Of a DNA stretch of 64,000 nt, positions 54,394 through 63,212 are shown in pieces (position 1 is the first letter of the stretch; every line of letters starts with the position of its first letter). Origin of the DNA: Hydrogenobacter thermophilus TK-6 (GTDB lineage Bacteria; Aquificota; Aquificia; Aquificales; Aquificaceae); the NCBI RefSeq assembly GCF_000010785.1, contig NC_013799.1, positions 1 through 64,000 on the forward strand. The letters are read 5' to 3'. The position numbers were made by a program, and so were the translations under genes. The notes under the pieces were generated by a model. The model did no database searches, was not told the DNA's origin, and was given only the letters and a program-made list of their open reading frames with translations.

Positions 54394-55242
54394 ATGCTAA
54401 AATTACTACCCATGCTACAGCTTATTTTCCTAATGCTCTCCGTCTTAAGTCTTTCCTTCTGCGGAGAGATAGTAGCCACCACATACCCTGTCTACTACCC
54501 CCTTAAGTATTTGGTGGGAGAAAAGCACAGACTAGAAGTGCTAGTCAGGTCTCAGGCTGACCCTCATCACTACGAGCTTACACCAAAGGACGCTGAAAGG
54601 TTGCTGGGTGCTAACTTGGTGATGACCCTTGGTCTTGAAAGCTGGGAGTGGCGTCTTTTAAAAAACCTGCCAAAGGGAAAGGTGGTCACTTTAAGCGAAG
54701 GAATAAACCTCTTAAAGCGAGGCAGTTTTCCGGATCCACATGTGTGGCTTTCCCCAAAAGAGTACAGAGTTGTGGTAAGGAACATAAAGGATGCGCTGGT
54801 AAGATGGGACCCTTCCCAAAGGGCTTACTACCAGGAGAGGTACAGTCAGTACCTTCAGAGATTAAACAGCTTAGACAGGAAGTTGGAAAGCACGCTGAAG
54901 ACATGCAGTTATAGAACGCTTGTGTCCACACACAGAGCCTGGGACTATCTGTCAAGAGACTATGGGATTAAGACTCTGAGCCTTTCGGGAGTTCATGCGG
55001 AGGAGGAGCCAAAGCCTTCCGAGATCAAGGCTATAGTGCAAACTGTAAAGAGAGAGGGCTTAAAGTACATCTTTGCGGAGGTGGGACAGGACAGGAAGGT
55101 GGCGGACTTTATAGCAAGCCAGACAGGCACCAGAGTATTAATGCTAAACTCCTCACTCTTTCCACAACTCAATTCTGATGACTACTTTTCTATAATGGAG
55201 AGGAACCTAAGAGCGCTCAGAGAGGGGCTGGGATGCAGGTAA
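54394..55242 (+). CDS. Zinc/manganese ABC transporter substrate-binding protein (ZnuA-like)
   Basis: Periplasmic cluster A-1 binding protein, 282 residues. A signal peptide (about 7-25, LIFLMLSVLSLSFCG) is followed by metal-ligand regions: QADPHHYELTPKDAERL, PDPHVWLSPKEY and STHRAWDYLSRDYGIKTL, which together give the usual histidines, plus an acidic residue near the C-terminus. Zinc versus manganese cannot be told; no long histidine loop is present. An in-frame ATG at 54412 is an alternative start. It overlaps the ATPase gene by ten bases. Confidence 0.9.
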   Translation: MLKLLPMLQLIFLMLSVLSLSFCGEIVATTYPVYYPLKYLVGEKHRLEVLVRSQADPHHYELTPKDAERLLGANLVMTLGLESWEWRLLKNLPKGKVVTLSEGINLLKRGSFPDPHVWLSPKEYRVVVRNIKDALVRWDPSQRAYYQERYSQYLQRLNSLDRKLESTLKTCSYRTLVSTHRAWDYLSRDYGIKTLSLSGVHAEEEPKPSEIKAIVQTVKREGLKYIFAEVGQDRKVADFIASQTGTRVLMLNSSLFPQLNSDDYFSIMERNLRALREGLGCR

Positions 55243-55910
55243 AGGAGGCGCTAAAAGTCAAAAACCTGAGCTTTCGCTACAGGCGGGACGAGCCTCTGAT
55301 AGATGACCTTAGCTTTTCTGTGCTTGAGGGGGAGTTTTTTGGCATACTGGGTCCCAACGGCTCTGGCAAGACAACGCTCTTGAGACTCATACTGGGGTTT
55401 TTAAAACCTCTGAGCGGTAGCATAGAGCTATTTGGCGAGGATGTCAGGACTTTTAAAAGGTGGAATAAGGTAGGGTATGTACCTCAGAGGTTTCATGTGG
55501 AGAAGGCTTTTACCGGCACTGTGGGTGAGCTTTTCAGAGCTTTAGCGCCAAAAGAGAAAGTAGGCTGGATAATAGCTTACCTTCATCTGGAGGATCTTCT
55601 AAAAAAACAGTTTACCAAGCTATCAGGTGGTCAGCAACAGAAGGTGCTTCTTGCCCTTGCACTCACCACAAACCCTGACATGATCCTGCTTGACGAGCCT
55701 CTAACAGGTCTTGACATACACGCACAGGAACACATAGAGAGCATACTAAAAGAGATAAGCAGGAAGAGAACGGTGATAGTGGTGTCTCACGATGTGGGAT
55801 TTGTGCTTCGGAACGCGGACAGAATTTTGTGCCTTGGCATGCAAGAGTGCAGACTTATAAAGGCTCAGGAGCTTGAAGGCATGCTGAAAGAGCTATACAG
55901 ACTTCACTGA
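55233..55910 (+). CDS. Zinc/manganese ABC transporter ATP-binding protein (ZnuC-like)
   Basis: ABC ATPase of 225 residues with Walker A GPNGSGKTTLLR (about 39-50), a Q-loop in VGYVPQRF, the signature LSGGQQQKVLLALAL, Walker B MILLDEPLTGLD and switch histidine in VVSHDVGFV. It is the energy-supplying subunit of the metal importer encoded with the flanking genes; it overlaps the binding-protein gene upstream. Confidence 0.92.
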   Translation: MQVKEALKVKNLSFRYRRDEPLIDDLSFSVLEGEFFGILGPNGSGKTTLLRLILGFLKPLSGSIELFGEDVRTFKRWNKVGYVPQRFHVEKAFTGTVGELFRALAPKEKVGWIIAYLHLEDLLKKQFTKLSGGQQQKVLLALALTTNPDMILLDEPLTGLDIHAQEHIESILKEISRKRTVIVVSHDVGFVLRNADRILCLGMQECRLIKAQELEGMLKELYRLH

Positions 55911-55911
55911 A

Positions 55912-56739
55912 ATGCTACTTTTAGAATATGCTTTCCTCTGGAAAGGTTTGGTAGGGGGTCTTCTTATAAGCGCTTCTTCATCCTTAGTGGGTGTGTTTTT
56001 ACTCATGAAGAGACTCTCCCTTCTGGGTGCGGGACTCTCTCACGCAGCCTTTGGCGGTATAGCTCTGGCTATTCTTTTTAACGCAGACCCAACACTTTTT
56101 ACGCTCCTTTACACGGTGCTTTCTGGACTTCTTCTCCAGTTTCTGATAGAAAAGAGGGGATTGCCTGCGGACACTGTTATTTCCCTCTTTTTCTCCCTGG
56201 GTGTTGCCCTGGCTATACTTGTTCTGAGCATAACACAAAACCTCGGCAGTAATGTATACTCTTACCTGTTTGGGAGCGTGCTTACCGTCTCCGACAGGGA
56301 GCTTTATAGCGCCTTAGCCACTTCACTTTTGACTTTTCTGTTTGTACTTGCCTACTACAGAAAGCTGTTGCTTATTAGTTTTAACGAGGAGCTTGCCACC
56401 TTGAGGGGGGTAAAAGTTAGCCTTTTAAACTACTTACTTATCAGCATAGCATCCGCCAACATAGTCTTTGCCATAAAGGCTGTAGGTCTCATACTGGCTT
56501 CCTCCTTCATAGCCATTCCTCCCATGTCCGCACTGCTAGTAGCCGGCTCCTTCTTTTCCACTTTAGCGCTCTCCCTGTTTCTATCTTTGAGCGCAACTCT
56601 GCTGGGCATGCTGCTATCTTTGGAGCTTGATGCGCCACCAAGCGCCACCATAATTCTCTGCATGGTCTTTATCTTTTTGATCCTTACCTTATGGAAAGGC
56701 ATCACCCTTCTAAAAAGAAGACTTTCACAAACTTCTTAG
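55912..56739 (+). CDS. Zinc/manganese ABC transporter permease (ZnuB-like)
   Basis: Integral membrane subunit of the ABC-3 family, 275 residues and about eight TM segments. Typical segments are FLLMKRLSLLGAGLSHAAFGGIALA (about 28-52) and VGLILASSFIAIPPMSALLVAGSF (about 190-215). Its 3' end overlaps the convergent RNase HIII gene by 38 bases. No Zur-like palindrome was found upstream of the operon. Confidence 0.92.
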   Translation: MLLLEYAFLWKGLVGGLLISASSSLVGVFLLMKRLSLLGAGLSHAAFGGIALAILFNADPTLFTLLYTVLSGLLLQFLIEKRGLPADTVISLFFSLGVALAILVLSITQNLGSNVYSYLFGSVLTVSDRELYSALATSLLTFLFVLAYYRKLLLISFNEELATLRGVKVSLLNYLLISIASANIVFAIKAVGLILASSFIAIPPMSALLVAGSFFSTLALSLFLSLSATLLGMLLSLELDAPPSATIILCMVFIFLILTLWKGITLLKRRLSQTS

Positions 56740-57481
56740 CCTTATGAGGCTCATCCTTGAGCATAATTCTCGCCTTTGTAATAGCGTCTTTGCCTGCACC
56801 CTTTGGAAGGTTATGCTCCCTTATCCACAGGAGAAACCTGGCTCTTGCAAACATGCTTGCCACGGACACCGCAACATCCCTCTCTCCCTTCTTTTTAAAC
56901 ACCACACCCTTTCCGAAGGGACTCTGGCTTGAGTAAGCATCTATGGTTATCTCCACATGGTAATGCTTGCGCACATCCTCTATAAGTGTGCGGTAAGCCC
57001 TGTCCATTATTCTGTTGAGGTTTCTCACCTCACTGTAAAGCTCGTTTAACTGCTCAGGCTCGTACACAAGGCACTTTGCCTCTACTAGAGGAGATAGTGC
57101 CTCCACCTTTTTAAGTAAAACCTCATCCTTCAAAAGTTTGCAGTCTTTTGGCGCTAACGAAAGCACCCTCTTGTAATGGGAGGGTGGTATTATTACACAG
57201 CAAAGCACTAAAGGACCAAACACATCCCCCTTCCCCGACTCATCGCAACCTATCTGCACCCCTGACGGCTCTTCCATCAAAGAGAGTATTTCTTCTTTTA
57301 GAAAAAGCGCCCCATTTCCCTGCAAGAGCAAAGAGCCAGAGCGATACAAAGTAGCGCAGGTGCCTTCTCTGCATAGCGACCAGATGGCATACTCTATTTT
57401 TCTCTCTTCAAAGCCCCTGTCCTTTAAAAAAGCCCTTACCTTGTCGTAATACTCTTCTGGAAGTCTCAGACTAATATTCAA
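56702..57481 (-). CDS. rnhC: Ribonuclease HIII
   Basis: RNase H2-fold enzyme cleaving RNA in RNA-DNA hybrids, 259 residues. The signature GCDESGKGDVFGPLV (about 77-91) is that of RNase HIII rather than HII, and an N-terminal ~70-residue TBP-like substrate-binding domain fits. Further acidic catalytic residues occur in ITIDAYSSQS. The C-terminus matches RNase HIII. Convergent with znuB. Confidence 0.92.
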   Translation of the reverse strand: MNISLRLPEEYYDKVRAFLKDRGFEERKIEYAIWSLCREGTCATLYRSGSLLLQGNGALFLKEEILSLMEEPSGVQIGCDESGKGDVFGPLVLCCVIIPPSHYKRVLSLAPKDCKLLKDEVLLKKVEALSPLVEAKCLVYEPEQLNELYSEVRNLNRIMDRAYRTLIEDVRKHYHVEITIDAYSSQSPFGKGVVFKKKGERDVAVSVASMFARARFLLWIREHNLPKGAGKDAITKARIMLKDEPHKAKKFVKVFFLEG

Positions 57482-57501
57482 AGTGCTAAAATATTATATA
57501 T

Positions 57502-57550
57502 GAAAAACTGGGTTAACTCAACAAGTTTGAAACTTAAAACCCAGTTTTTC
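57502..57550. repeat. 49-bp palindromic element, copy 2
   Basis: Outer arms GAAAAACTGGGTT (57502-57514) and AACCCAGTTTTTC (57538-57550) are perfectly complementary. The inner AAGTTTGAAACTT is itself a palindrome. The first 17 bases are identical to copy 1 at 27512 and the last 15 differ at one base. It lies between rnhC and the DUF2892 gene, where T-runs could end transcription. Confidence 0.7.
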
Positions 57551-57556
57551 TGCAGC

Positions 57557-57757
57557 TTAACACTCTTTTATGCCCAGTTTCCTGTACAGGCTCATCACGG
57601 GACACCAGTTGGTGAAGGCGGACTGTATTTGGTTGAGAGACATAAAGAGCAGGAAAAGCTTCCAAAACCAGTGAACATCCGAGCCTCTTATGCCAAAGAG
57701 AAACACTATCAAAAGGAACACACCTGATGTAAGCCTCAATGCTCTATCCATAGTCAT
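57557..57757 (-). CDS. DUF2892 family small membrane protein
   Basis: A 66-residue protein with two hydrophobic stretches (about 8-25 and 30-45) and the family ending NWCPVMSLYRKLGIKEC. DUF2892 (YgaP C-terminal-like) proteins are small inner-membrane proteins; in YgaP the domain is linked to rhodanese activity, but no rhodanese is encoded next to this gene. Alternative start ATG two codons in. The palindromic element lies just after its stop. Confidence 0.8.
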   Translation of the reverse strand: MTMDRALRLTSGVFLLIVFLFGIRGSDVHWFWKLFLLFMSLNQIQSAFTNWCPVMSLYRKLGIKEC

Positions 57758-57846
57758 GGCTATCCTCCAAATAAGAATATAAATATATTATTATATACCA
57801 TAAGCAAGTTCTATTTTGTTTATCTTTGCGCGAGGTTATGCCAGCT

Positions 57847-57852
57847 TATAAT
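57847..57852 (+). promoter_or_regulatory. -10 box of the sigma-54 activator gene
   Basis: TATAAT ten bases before the ATG at 57863, with no ribosome site between. The 5' leader would be only about 3-5 bases. Confidence 0.45.
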
Positions 57853-57862
57853 ATTTTGATAC

Positions 57863-59380
57863 ATGGAAACGAAAAGACAGCTTAGCACACGAGAGGTCAC
57901 CATCATAAACGAGGTTGCAAAGATACTAAGTAAGGGTATGAACTTTTTGGAAAGTGCAGGGGAGGTACTTAAAATACTTTACTCCTTTTGGGATGTTAAA
58001 TACAGTTATGTAGCCCTTTACAGAAAGGATCTTAAGCTTCTCAAAATAGTGAAAGCTTTTGGCTTGAAAGAGGAGGAAGTGGAGAGAGGTCTTTTCAAGA
58101 GAGGAGAGGGTATTATAGGCAAGGTTTATAAAAGCGGTGTACCTGTGGTACTTTCAGACCTCAGCACTAACTCCTACCTGAATAGGACAGGTTTAAAAGA
58201 GAGATTGGAAGGAAGTGAGTCCTTTATAGCGGTACCTATAAGAATAGGTGGCGAGATCATAGGTGTGCTTGCTCTTTTTAAGAGCTTTGATAAAAAGGAA
58301 AGCGTGGAGAAAGCTGTTGAGCTTCTGATAATACTTGGGACTATGATTGGCATGCTTTACAAGTTGGAAGAAAGAATAAACATGGAAAGGCAGGAGTGGG
58401 AAGAGGAGAAAAAGGCTCTGACGCAGGCGCTTGGTAAAAAGTATAGTCTTGAGGGCATAATAGGCAGAAGTGTTGCTATAAAGAATCTCATAGACTTAGT
58501 AGAAAGGGTATCTCAGACGGATATAACGCTTCTTTTAACTGGTGAAAGTGGAACTGGTAAGAGCCTTATAGCCAAGGCTATACACTTTTTGAGCCATAGG
58601 AAGGAAAAGCCTTTCGTTACCATAAACTGCTCTGCTATACCTGAGGCACTCCTTGAAGCTGAGCTTTTTGGCTATGAAAAGGGTGCCTTTACGGGTGCTT
58701 ACACTTCTAAAAAAGGAAAGTTTGAGATAGCTAATGGTGGTACGGTATTCCTTGATGAGATAGGTGATATGCCCCTCTCATTACAACCAAAGATACTGAG
58801 AGTTCTTCAGGAAAAGGAGATAGAAAAGCTTGGTAGTGAGAGAAGCATCAAAGTGGATGTTAGGATAATATCAGCAACCAATAAGGACTTACGGCAGTTG
58901 GTCCAAAAGGGGGACTTCAGAGAGGACCTGTACTATCGCCTCAGTGTGCTTCCTATACATATACCACCACTGCGGGAGAGGAAGGAGGATATACCTCTTT
59001 TGGTGGACCACTTTTTAAACACCTTCAATCAAAAGTACAGTAAGAATGTAAAGATAGATGCCAAAGCCTTGGAGCTTATGATGGAGTATCCTTGGTATGG
59101 TAATGTGAGAGAGCTTGAAAATACTATAGAGAGGTTGGTAATACTAAAGGACGGCATTGTAAAGGAGAGTGACTTACCGTCTTACTTTTTTGTTGAACTT
59201 AGCAGAGATGAGCCCAGAAACCTCCCATCCGTTATAGAGCTTACAGAAAGGGAAGAGATAATAAAAGCTCTTGAAAGAACTGGCTATGTTAAGTCAAGGG
59301 CTGCCAAGCTTCTCGGTTATACTCTCAGGCAGCTTGATTACAGAATACGCAAGTATGGGATAAGCTTGAAAAAATTCTGA
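57863..59380 (+). CDS. GAF-domain sigma-54-dependent transcriptional activator (NifA-like)
   Basis: Enhancer-binding protein of 505 residues. A GAF sensor domain (about 15-175) is followed by the AAA+ sigma-54 interaction domain (about 200-430), with Walker A GESGTGKSLIA, the sigma-54 loop GAFTGA in ELFGYEKGAFTGAYTSKKGKFE and Walker B GTVFLDEIGDM. A Fis-type helix-turn-helix ends the protein (about 465-505). The domain order matches NifA and related activators. Its targets are unknown; no TGGCAC-N5-TTGC promoter was spotted nearby. Confidence 0.93.
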   Translation: METKRQLSTREVTIINEVAKILSKGMNFLESAGEVLKILYSFWDVKYSYVALYRKDLKLLKIVKAFGLKEEEVERGLFKRGEGIIGKVYKSGVPVVLSDLSTNSYLNRTGLKERLEGSESFIAVPIRIGGEIIGVLALFKSFDKKESVEKAVELLIILGTMIGMLYKLEERINMERQEWEEEKKALTQALGKKYSLEGIIGRSVAIKNLIDLVERVSQTDITLLLTGESGTGKSLIAKAIHFLSHRKEKPFVTINCSAIPEALLEAELFGYEKGAFTGAYTSKKGKFEIANGGTVFLDEIGDMPLSLQPKILRVLQEKEIEKLGSERSIKVDVRIISATNKDLRQLVQKGDFREDLYYRLSVLPIHIPPLRERKEDIPLLVDHFLNTFNQKYSKNVKIDAKALELMMEYPWYGNVRELENTIERLVILKDGIVKESDLPSYFFVELSRDEPRNLPSVIELTEREEIIKALERTGYVKSRAAKLLGYTLRQLDYRIRKYGISLKKF

Positions 59381-59403
59381 ACTTCCTTTATAATTAATTA
59401 GGT

Positions 59404-59429
59404 AAAAAGGGGGCAGCCCCACTGGGGGC
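59404..59429 (-). terminator. Rho-independent terminator of the porin gene
   Basis: Read on the minus strand, GGGG-CTG-CCCC is followed at once by TTTTT, with an alternative stem GCCCC/GGGGC just upstream. It lies 21 bases after the porin stop. Confidence 0.65.
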
Positions 59430-59449
59430 AAAAGAGCCTGATGCGCTTT

Positions 59450-60640
59450 TTAAAATATTACTTGAGCAGCTATTGTGGCATTGGTTCTTGTTGAACCTTG
59501 ACTGGGGTCTACCACATCGGCACCTACCATCACTTTTGCTGCATGTCCATTCAGGTAGTAATTAAGCCACACCTGATATCTGTTTAGCTTTATGCCACTT
59601 CCAGGGTTACCCTCGGGCTTTTGATACTCCCACCTTAAACCCAAACCGGGCTTCCCTGCACCTACCTTCTGGTCGTAGAGAATCTGTCCTTCAGCATAGG
59701 CTAATTTGCATTTTTGATACTGACTGCAGTCAGTACGATCTGCGGGAACTGATGATGCGGGTAAAAAGTCCTTAGTCTCCACATAACCTGCACCCAGGTT
59801 GGGAACGATATCACCGAACTTCTTTTCAAACTGGAAGTCCACCGTCCACATCTTGGCAGTTTTTGAATTAGTTGCTGTCTCCCACTTCTGGGCTGTATAA
59901 CCCGCACCCACTGTAAGCACATCTTTCTTTCCCAAGTATGTTTCGCTTAATACGTAATCCGTCTCAGGAGAAAATCCCAGCATGGTGGGTGAAAACTGCA
60001 CCCTTACAGTATAAGCTAAGTTATCTTTTACTATGTTCTGACCATTTACAACATCACCCTTGTTATAAAGGCCGTCGAATAATCCTAGCCTATACTGAAA
60101 CATACCACCAGCGATGTTCCCCCAGAGTGCCACACCCTTATCTCTGTAAACAGGGCTTACTGCAATCCCCTGTGCAAATCCTCTGTATATAGGTCCCGTT
60201 TCCGTTACATAAGTTGCTTCATTGGTAATGTGCAGTCTTGTGTAAGGTGCTCTAAACTGACCTGCGGTTATCTTAAATTCATCAGCCAAGTTGAAGTTTA
60301 TAAAACCATCAATGAGACGCATCTCCTTCCCCAAAGCGTTGTTTTTGTTATCCACCAAACCAGGTGCTATCCATATCAAGGCAAAATCCACCTTATCATA
60401 GGCTTTACCCATGAACCACCATGCAGGATATACAAGGTTAACATTGTAGCTCCTTTGCGTATTGGTGGGGTCAAGTCTCAGGTCGGGAGTGATACCTTTG
60501 TCCAAATAGCCACCCCACACCTTCAGCCACGCTCCAAGACTCAGCGTGACATCTTCGCTTACCTTGATGTCAACGGCGCTGGAAACTGATGGCAGAGCTA
60601 CAAGAGCGCTTAGCAGAATAACTTCTCTTAACTTCCCCAT
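59450..60640 (-). CDS. Outer-membrane porin
   Basis: A 396-residue protein with a signal peptide (about 1-22, ending SSA) and alternating beta-strand pattern, ending in AAQVIF with the C-terminal phenylalanine typical of outer-membrane barrels. It resembles phosphate/anion-selective and other 16-strand porins, but the substrate is unclear. AAAGGAGG precedes the ATG, and a strong terminator follows, so it is probably a single well-expressed gene. The -10 box lies within an inverted repeat (60674-60689). Confidence 0.8.
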   Translation of the reverse strand: MGKLREVILLSALVALPSVSSAVDIKVSEDVTLSLGAWLKVWGGYLDKGITPDLRLDPTNTQRSYNVNLVYPAWWFMGKAYDKVDFALIWIAPGLVDNKNNALGKEMRLIDGFINFNLADEFKITAGQFRAPYTRLHITNEATYVTETGPIYRGFAQGIAVSPVYRDKGVALWGNIAGGMFQYRLGLFDGLYNKGDVVNGQNIVKDNLAYTVRVQFSPTMLGFSPETDYVLSETYLGKKDVLTVGAGYTAQKWETATNSKTAKMWTVDFQFEKKFGDIVPNLGAGYVETKDFLPASSVPADRTDCSQYQKCKLAYAEGQILYDQKVGAGKPGLGLRWEYQKPEGNPGSGIKLNRYQVWLNYYLNGHAAKVMVGADVVDPSQGSTRTNATIAAQVIF

Positions 60641-60673
60641 GGCAAACCTCCTTTAAATTGGTTTAATCGTCAG

Positions 60674-60689
60674 GTGTAATTATATACAC
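60674..60689 (-). promoter_or_regulatory. Porin promoter -10 box inside an inverted repeat
   Basis: GTGTA (60674-60678) and TACAC (60685-60689) are perfect inverted repeats flanking exactly the minus-strand TATAAT (60684-60679). The arrangement looks like an operator over the -10 box of the porin gene. The regulator is unknown. Confidence 0.5.
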
Positions 60690-60739
60690 TTTTTGTAGCG
60701 TTTCCATTCAAATTTCTTATGAGGGCTATAAGGTTAGGT

Positions 60740-60745
60740 TATACT
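60740..60745 (+). promoter_or_regulatory. -10 box of purE, leaderless layout
   Basis: TATACT followed by exactly seven bases and the purE ATG at 60753. No ribosome site is present. Confidence 0.55.
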
Positions 60746-60752
60746 AAACCGT

Positions 60753-61247
60753 ATGAACCCCAAAGTTGCCATCATAATGGGTAGCCTGTCAGATTGGGAG
60801 TATCTGAAGGAAGCACATAACTTGCTTAAAGAGTTTGGAGTTGAGTGTGATGTTAGAGTGGTGTCCGCACACAGGACGCCCGAGGTGATGTACGAGTTTG
60901 CCAAAAGTGCAAAGGATAACGGTATTGAGGTTATCATAGCAGGAGCGGGAGGAGCTGCTCATCTGCCGGGCATGACAGCATCTCTAACGACTCTGCCAGT
61001 CATAGGCGTGCCTGTACCCTCCAAGCATCTTTCTGGCGTGGACTCTCTTTACTCCATAGTTCAGATGCCTGCAGGTGTACCTGTGGCAACGGTGGGTATA
61101 GGCAACGGGGTTAATGCAGGACTTTTAGCTCTGAGAATCTTATCCATAAAGTACCCTCACATAGCTCAAAAACTGGAAGACTACAGAAAGAGCCTTCAGG
61201 AGAAGGTAGAGAGAATGAATCAGGAGCTGAAGAATCAAACTACATAA
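60753..61247 (+). CDS. purE: N5-carboxyaminoimidazole ribonucleotide mutase PurE
   Basis: Purine-synthesis enzyme moving a carboxylate within CAIR, 164 residues. [13 protein letters not shown] (9-21) and VSAHRTPE (about 40-47) bind substrate, and [25 protein letters not shown] is the class I core. No purK neighbour is present. The start appears leaderless. It converges on the GGDEF gene with 13 bases of overlap. Confidence 0.96.
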   Translation: MNPKVAIIMGSLSDWEYLKEAHNLLKEFGVECDVRVVSAHRTPEVMYEFAKSAKDNGIEVIIAGAGGAAHLPGMTASLTTLPVIGVPVPSKHLSGVDSLYSIVQMPAGVPVATVGIGNGVNAGLLALRILSIKYPHIAQKLEDYRKSLQEKVERMNQELKNQTT

Positions 61248-62806
61248 TACCTGTTTTTGCCCTCGCGCTTTGCTCTGTAAAGACCAGCATCCACTCTTCT
61301 TAAAATGGTATCCACAGTATCCCCCTCTCTATAAGTGGTTACTCCCAAGGATATGGTTACCTTAATGCCTTTATCAAAGACGGTACTTTCTACCATTTTC
61401 CTTATCTTCTCAGCAAAGGCTGCAGGGTCTTCCAGCTGAGGTAAGATAATTAAAAACTCCTCACCACCCCATCTTCCGAATATATCAGCCTTTCTTATGT
61501 TTCCCTTTACTAAGCGAGCAAGTCTTTTAAGCACCATATCTCCCATTTTATGTCCATATGTATCGTTTATGCGCTTAAAGTCATCTATATCAAAAAACAC
61601 TATACCGAAGGGAAGTTTGTATCTCTCTGCCTTTACAAGCTCCCTTGAAAGGAACTCCTCAAGAGCATATCTGTTGTATATCTGCGTAAGCCCATCATAC
61701 ATAATCAGTCTTCTCAATTTCTTTTCAGCTATCTTTCTCTCAGTTATATCCACCATCACGCCTATGCCTGCGGGAGACCCCTTATAAAAAATTGTCTCGG
61801 AGCTAATTTGAACCCATCTTATCTTCCCATCCTTCCTTTTTATTCTTACCTCGTATCGCTCAACGCCTTTTATTCCCGCATCCCTTTTTAACATAACGTT
61901 TCTTACCATCTTTCTGTCCTTGGGATGGATAATATTTAGCACATCATCAAGCTCTATAAGTTCCTCAGAAGAATAACCTGTGATCTCGGCTAAAGCTTGA
62001 TTTACATAAAGAAGTTTTTTGCCCTGCCTTAAAAAGATGCCCACAGGAGAAGCATCAGAGAGATTTCTGATGATCTCTTCCTTTTCGTGCTTTTCAGTAA
62101 TGTCCATAACATAGCCGTAGTATCCTATGACCTCTCCTTGGTCGTTCTTTACCACTGTGGTGTGGTCCAGAACCCACTTGACTTTACCATCTTTGGTGAC
62201 TATCCGGTAGTCTTCGTGCGTCCATGAAGGTGCACCGCCTTCTGTATAGGTTTTAACCTCCCTTGCTACCCTCTCAAGGTCATCCCTGTGTACCATGTCC
62301 GCATAGGTTATATCACCTCTTAAAAACTCCTCCACGGTGTAGCCAGTAAGGTCCTTAACATTTGGAGACACAAGCTTCACAGGCCAACCTGGACTGTTAT
62401 CCCAGAAGAAGAACACTATGGGACCCTCTGAAACAAGCAATTGAGAACTAAGCCGACTCCCCTCAAGGGCTGTTAGTAGGTGAGAAAGGTCTATGTGGAG
62501 CTCTATATAAGTTTTGCTCTCTGGAATGCATCCCGCCACCACATAAAAGTAAGCCTCCCTCCCTGCCATCCTGTGAACATGCACCGCATGATAGCTTTCC
62601 AGTCCCTTTTCCTCTATAGATTTTACTGGACAGGGGCAGTTTTCCATCGTATAGCACGGCTGAGAGAAGCTGTGAGTGATTTCATAACACTTGCCTTCCC
62701 TATCTCCGTAGGTCTCCTTAGCCTTTCTGTTTAGAAAAATTACCTGGTAATTCTCGTCTATGACAAGGACAGGCAAAGGAATAAAGTCAAAGGCTGAGTA
62801 ATCCAT
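61235..62806 (-). CDS. PAS-domain diguanylate cyclase
   Basis: Signalling protein of 523 residues with three PAS domains (about 1-105, 110-235 and 240-355, each of the later two followed by a PAC-like segment) and a GGDEF domain (about 360-523). The active site reads GGEEF. An RxxD inhibitory site (RKAD) lies five residues before it, so the cyclase should be active and product-inhibited. No TM segment is seen; it is probably cytosolic. It overlaps acpS by 20 bases on the same strand. Confidence 0.93.
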   Translation of the reverse strand: MDYSAFDFIPLPVLVIDENYQVIFLNRKAKETYGDREGKCYEITHSFSQPCYTMENCPCPVKSIEEKGLESYHAVHVHRMAGREAYFYVVAGCIPESKTYIELHIDLSHLLTALEGSRLSSQLLVSEGPIVFFFWDNSPGWPVKLVSPNVKDLTGYTVEEFLRGDITYADMVHRDDLERVAREVKTYTEGGAPSWTHEDYRIVTKDGKVKWVLDHTTVVKNDQGEVIGYYGYVMDITEKHEKEEIIRNLSDASPVGIFLRQGKKLLYVNQALAEITGYSSEELIELDDVLNIIHPKDRKMVRNVMLKRDAGIKGVERYEVRIKRKDGKIRWVQISSETIFYKGSPAGIGVMVDITERKIAEKKLRRLIMYDGLTQIYNRYALEEFLSRELVKAERYKLPFGIVFFDIDDFKRINDTYGHKMGDMVLKRLARLVKGNIRKADIFGRWGGEEFLIILPQLEDPAAFAEKIRKMVESTVFDKGIKVTISLGVTTYREGDTVDTILRRVDAGLYRAKREGKNRYYVV

Positions 62807-63173
62807 ATGAGTGGGCCTCTATAAGGGCAACCGCAACAGAATAATCCCTTTCATGAGAGATAGACACCCATATGCTAACACTTTCAAGCATACCCTTTAA
62901 GTCATCTCCCAAGATGTTTACCTTTGCAGGCTTTCCTCTGTCTCCAAGCACCTCTATTTGGGAGAGCTTAAGAACTATACCAAACCTCTGGTAGAAAGCT
63001 TTCAAAACAGCCTCTTTACATGCCCATCTGGCGGAAAGACACTCAAAAAAACACTTCTGCGCCTTGCAGTATTCTAACTCCTTCTGTGTATATACACGAC
63101 TCAGGAACCTATCTCCAAACCTCTCCACCGCGGTTTTTATCCTCTCGTTTTTGACTATGTCTATACCCAGCAC
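62787..63173 (-). CDS. acpS: Holo-[acyl-carrier-protein] synthase AcpS
   Basis: Transfers the 4'-phosphopantetheine arm from CoA to acyl carrier protein, 128 residues. LGIDIVKNERIK (2-13) holds the magnesium aspartate and CLSARWACKEAVLKAF the second acidic site; VSISHERDYSVAVALIE is near the C-terminus. The frame is open to a TTG at 63197, inside the terminator of the globin gene. A GTG at 63173, six bases after TATAAT and right at the family's usual N-terminus, is the better start. Confidence 0.92.
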   Translation of the reverse strand: MLGIDIVKNERIKTAVERFGDRFLSRVYTQKELEYCKAQKCFFECLSARWACKEAVLKAFYQRFGIVLKLSQIEVLGDRGKPAKVNILGDDLKGMLESVSIWVSISHERDYSVAVALIEAHSYGLLSL

Positions 63174-63179
63174 AAGGAA

Positions 63180-63185
63180 ATTATA
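63180..63185 (-). promoter_or_regulatory. -10 box of acpS, leaderless layout
   Basis: A perfect minus-strand TATAAT, then six bases, then GTG at 63173. It directly follows the T-run of the globin terminator. Confidence 0.6.
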
Positions 63186-63203
63186 AAAGGGGGACAAGCC
63201 CCC
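63185..63203 (-). terminator. Rho-independent terminator of the hemoglobin gene
   Basis: On the minus strand GGGGG-CTTGT-CCCCC is followed by TTTT. It lies about ten bases after the hemoglobin stop and merges with the acpS promoter. Confidence 0.75.
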
Positions 63204-63212
63204 AGTAAAGGC

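Noticed and set aside
63174-63197. TTG start giving AcpS eight extra residues
   Set aside because: It lies inside the terminator hairpin of the upstream gene; a GTG right after a TATAAT fits better.
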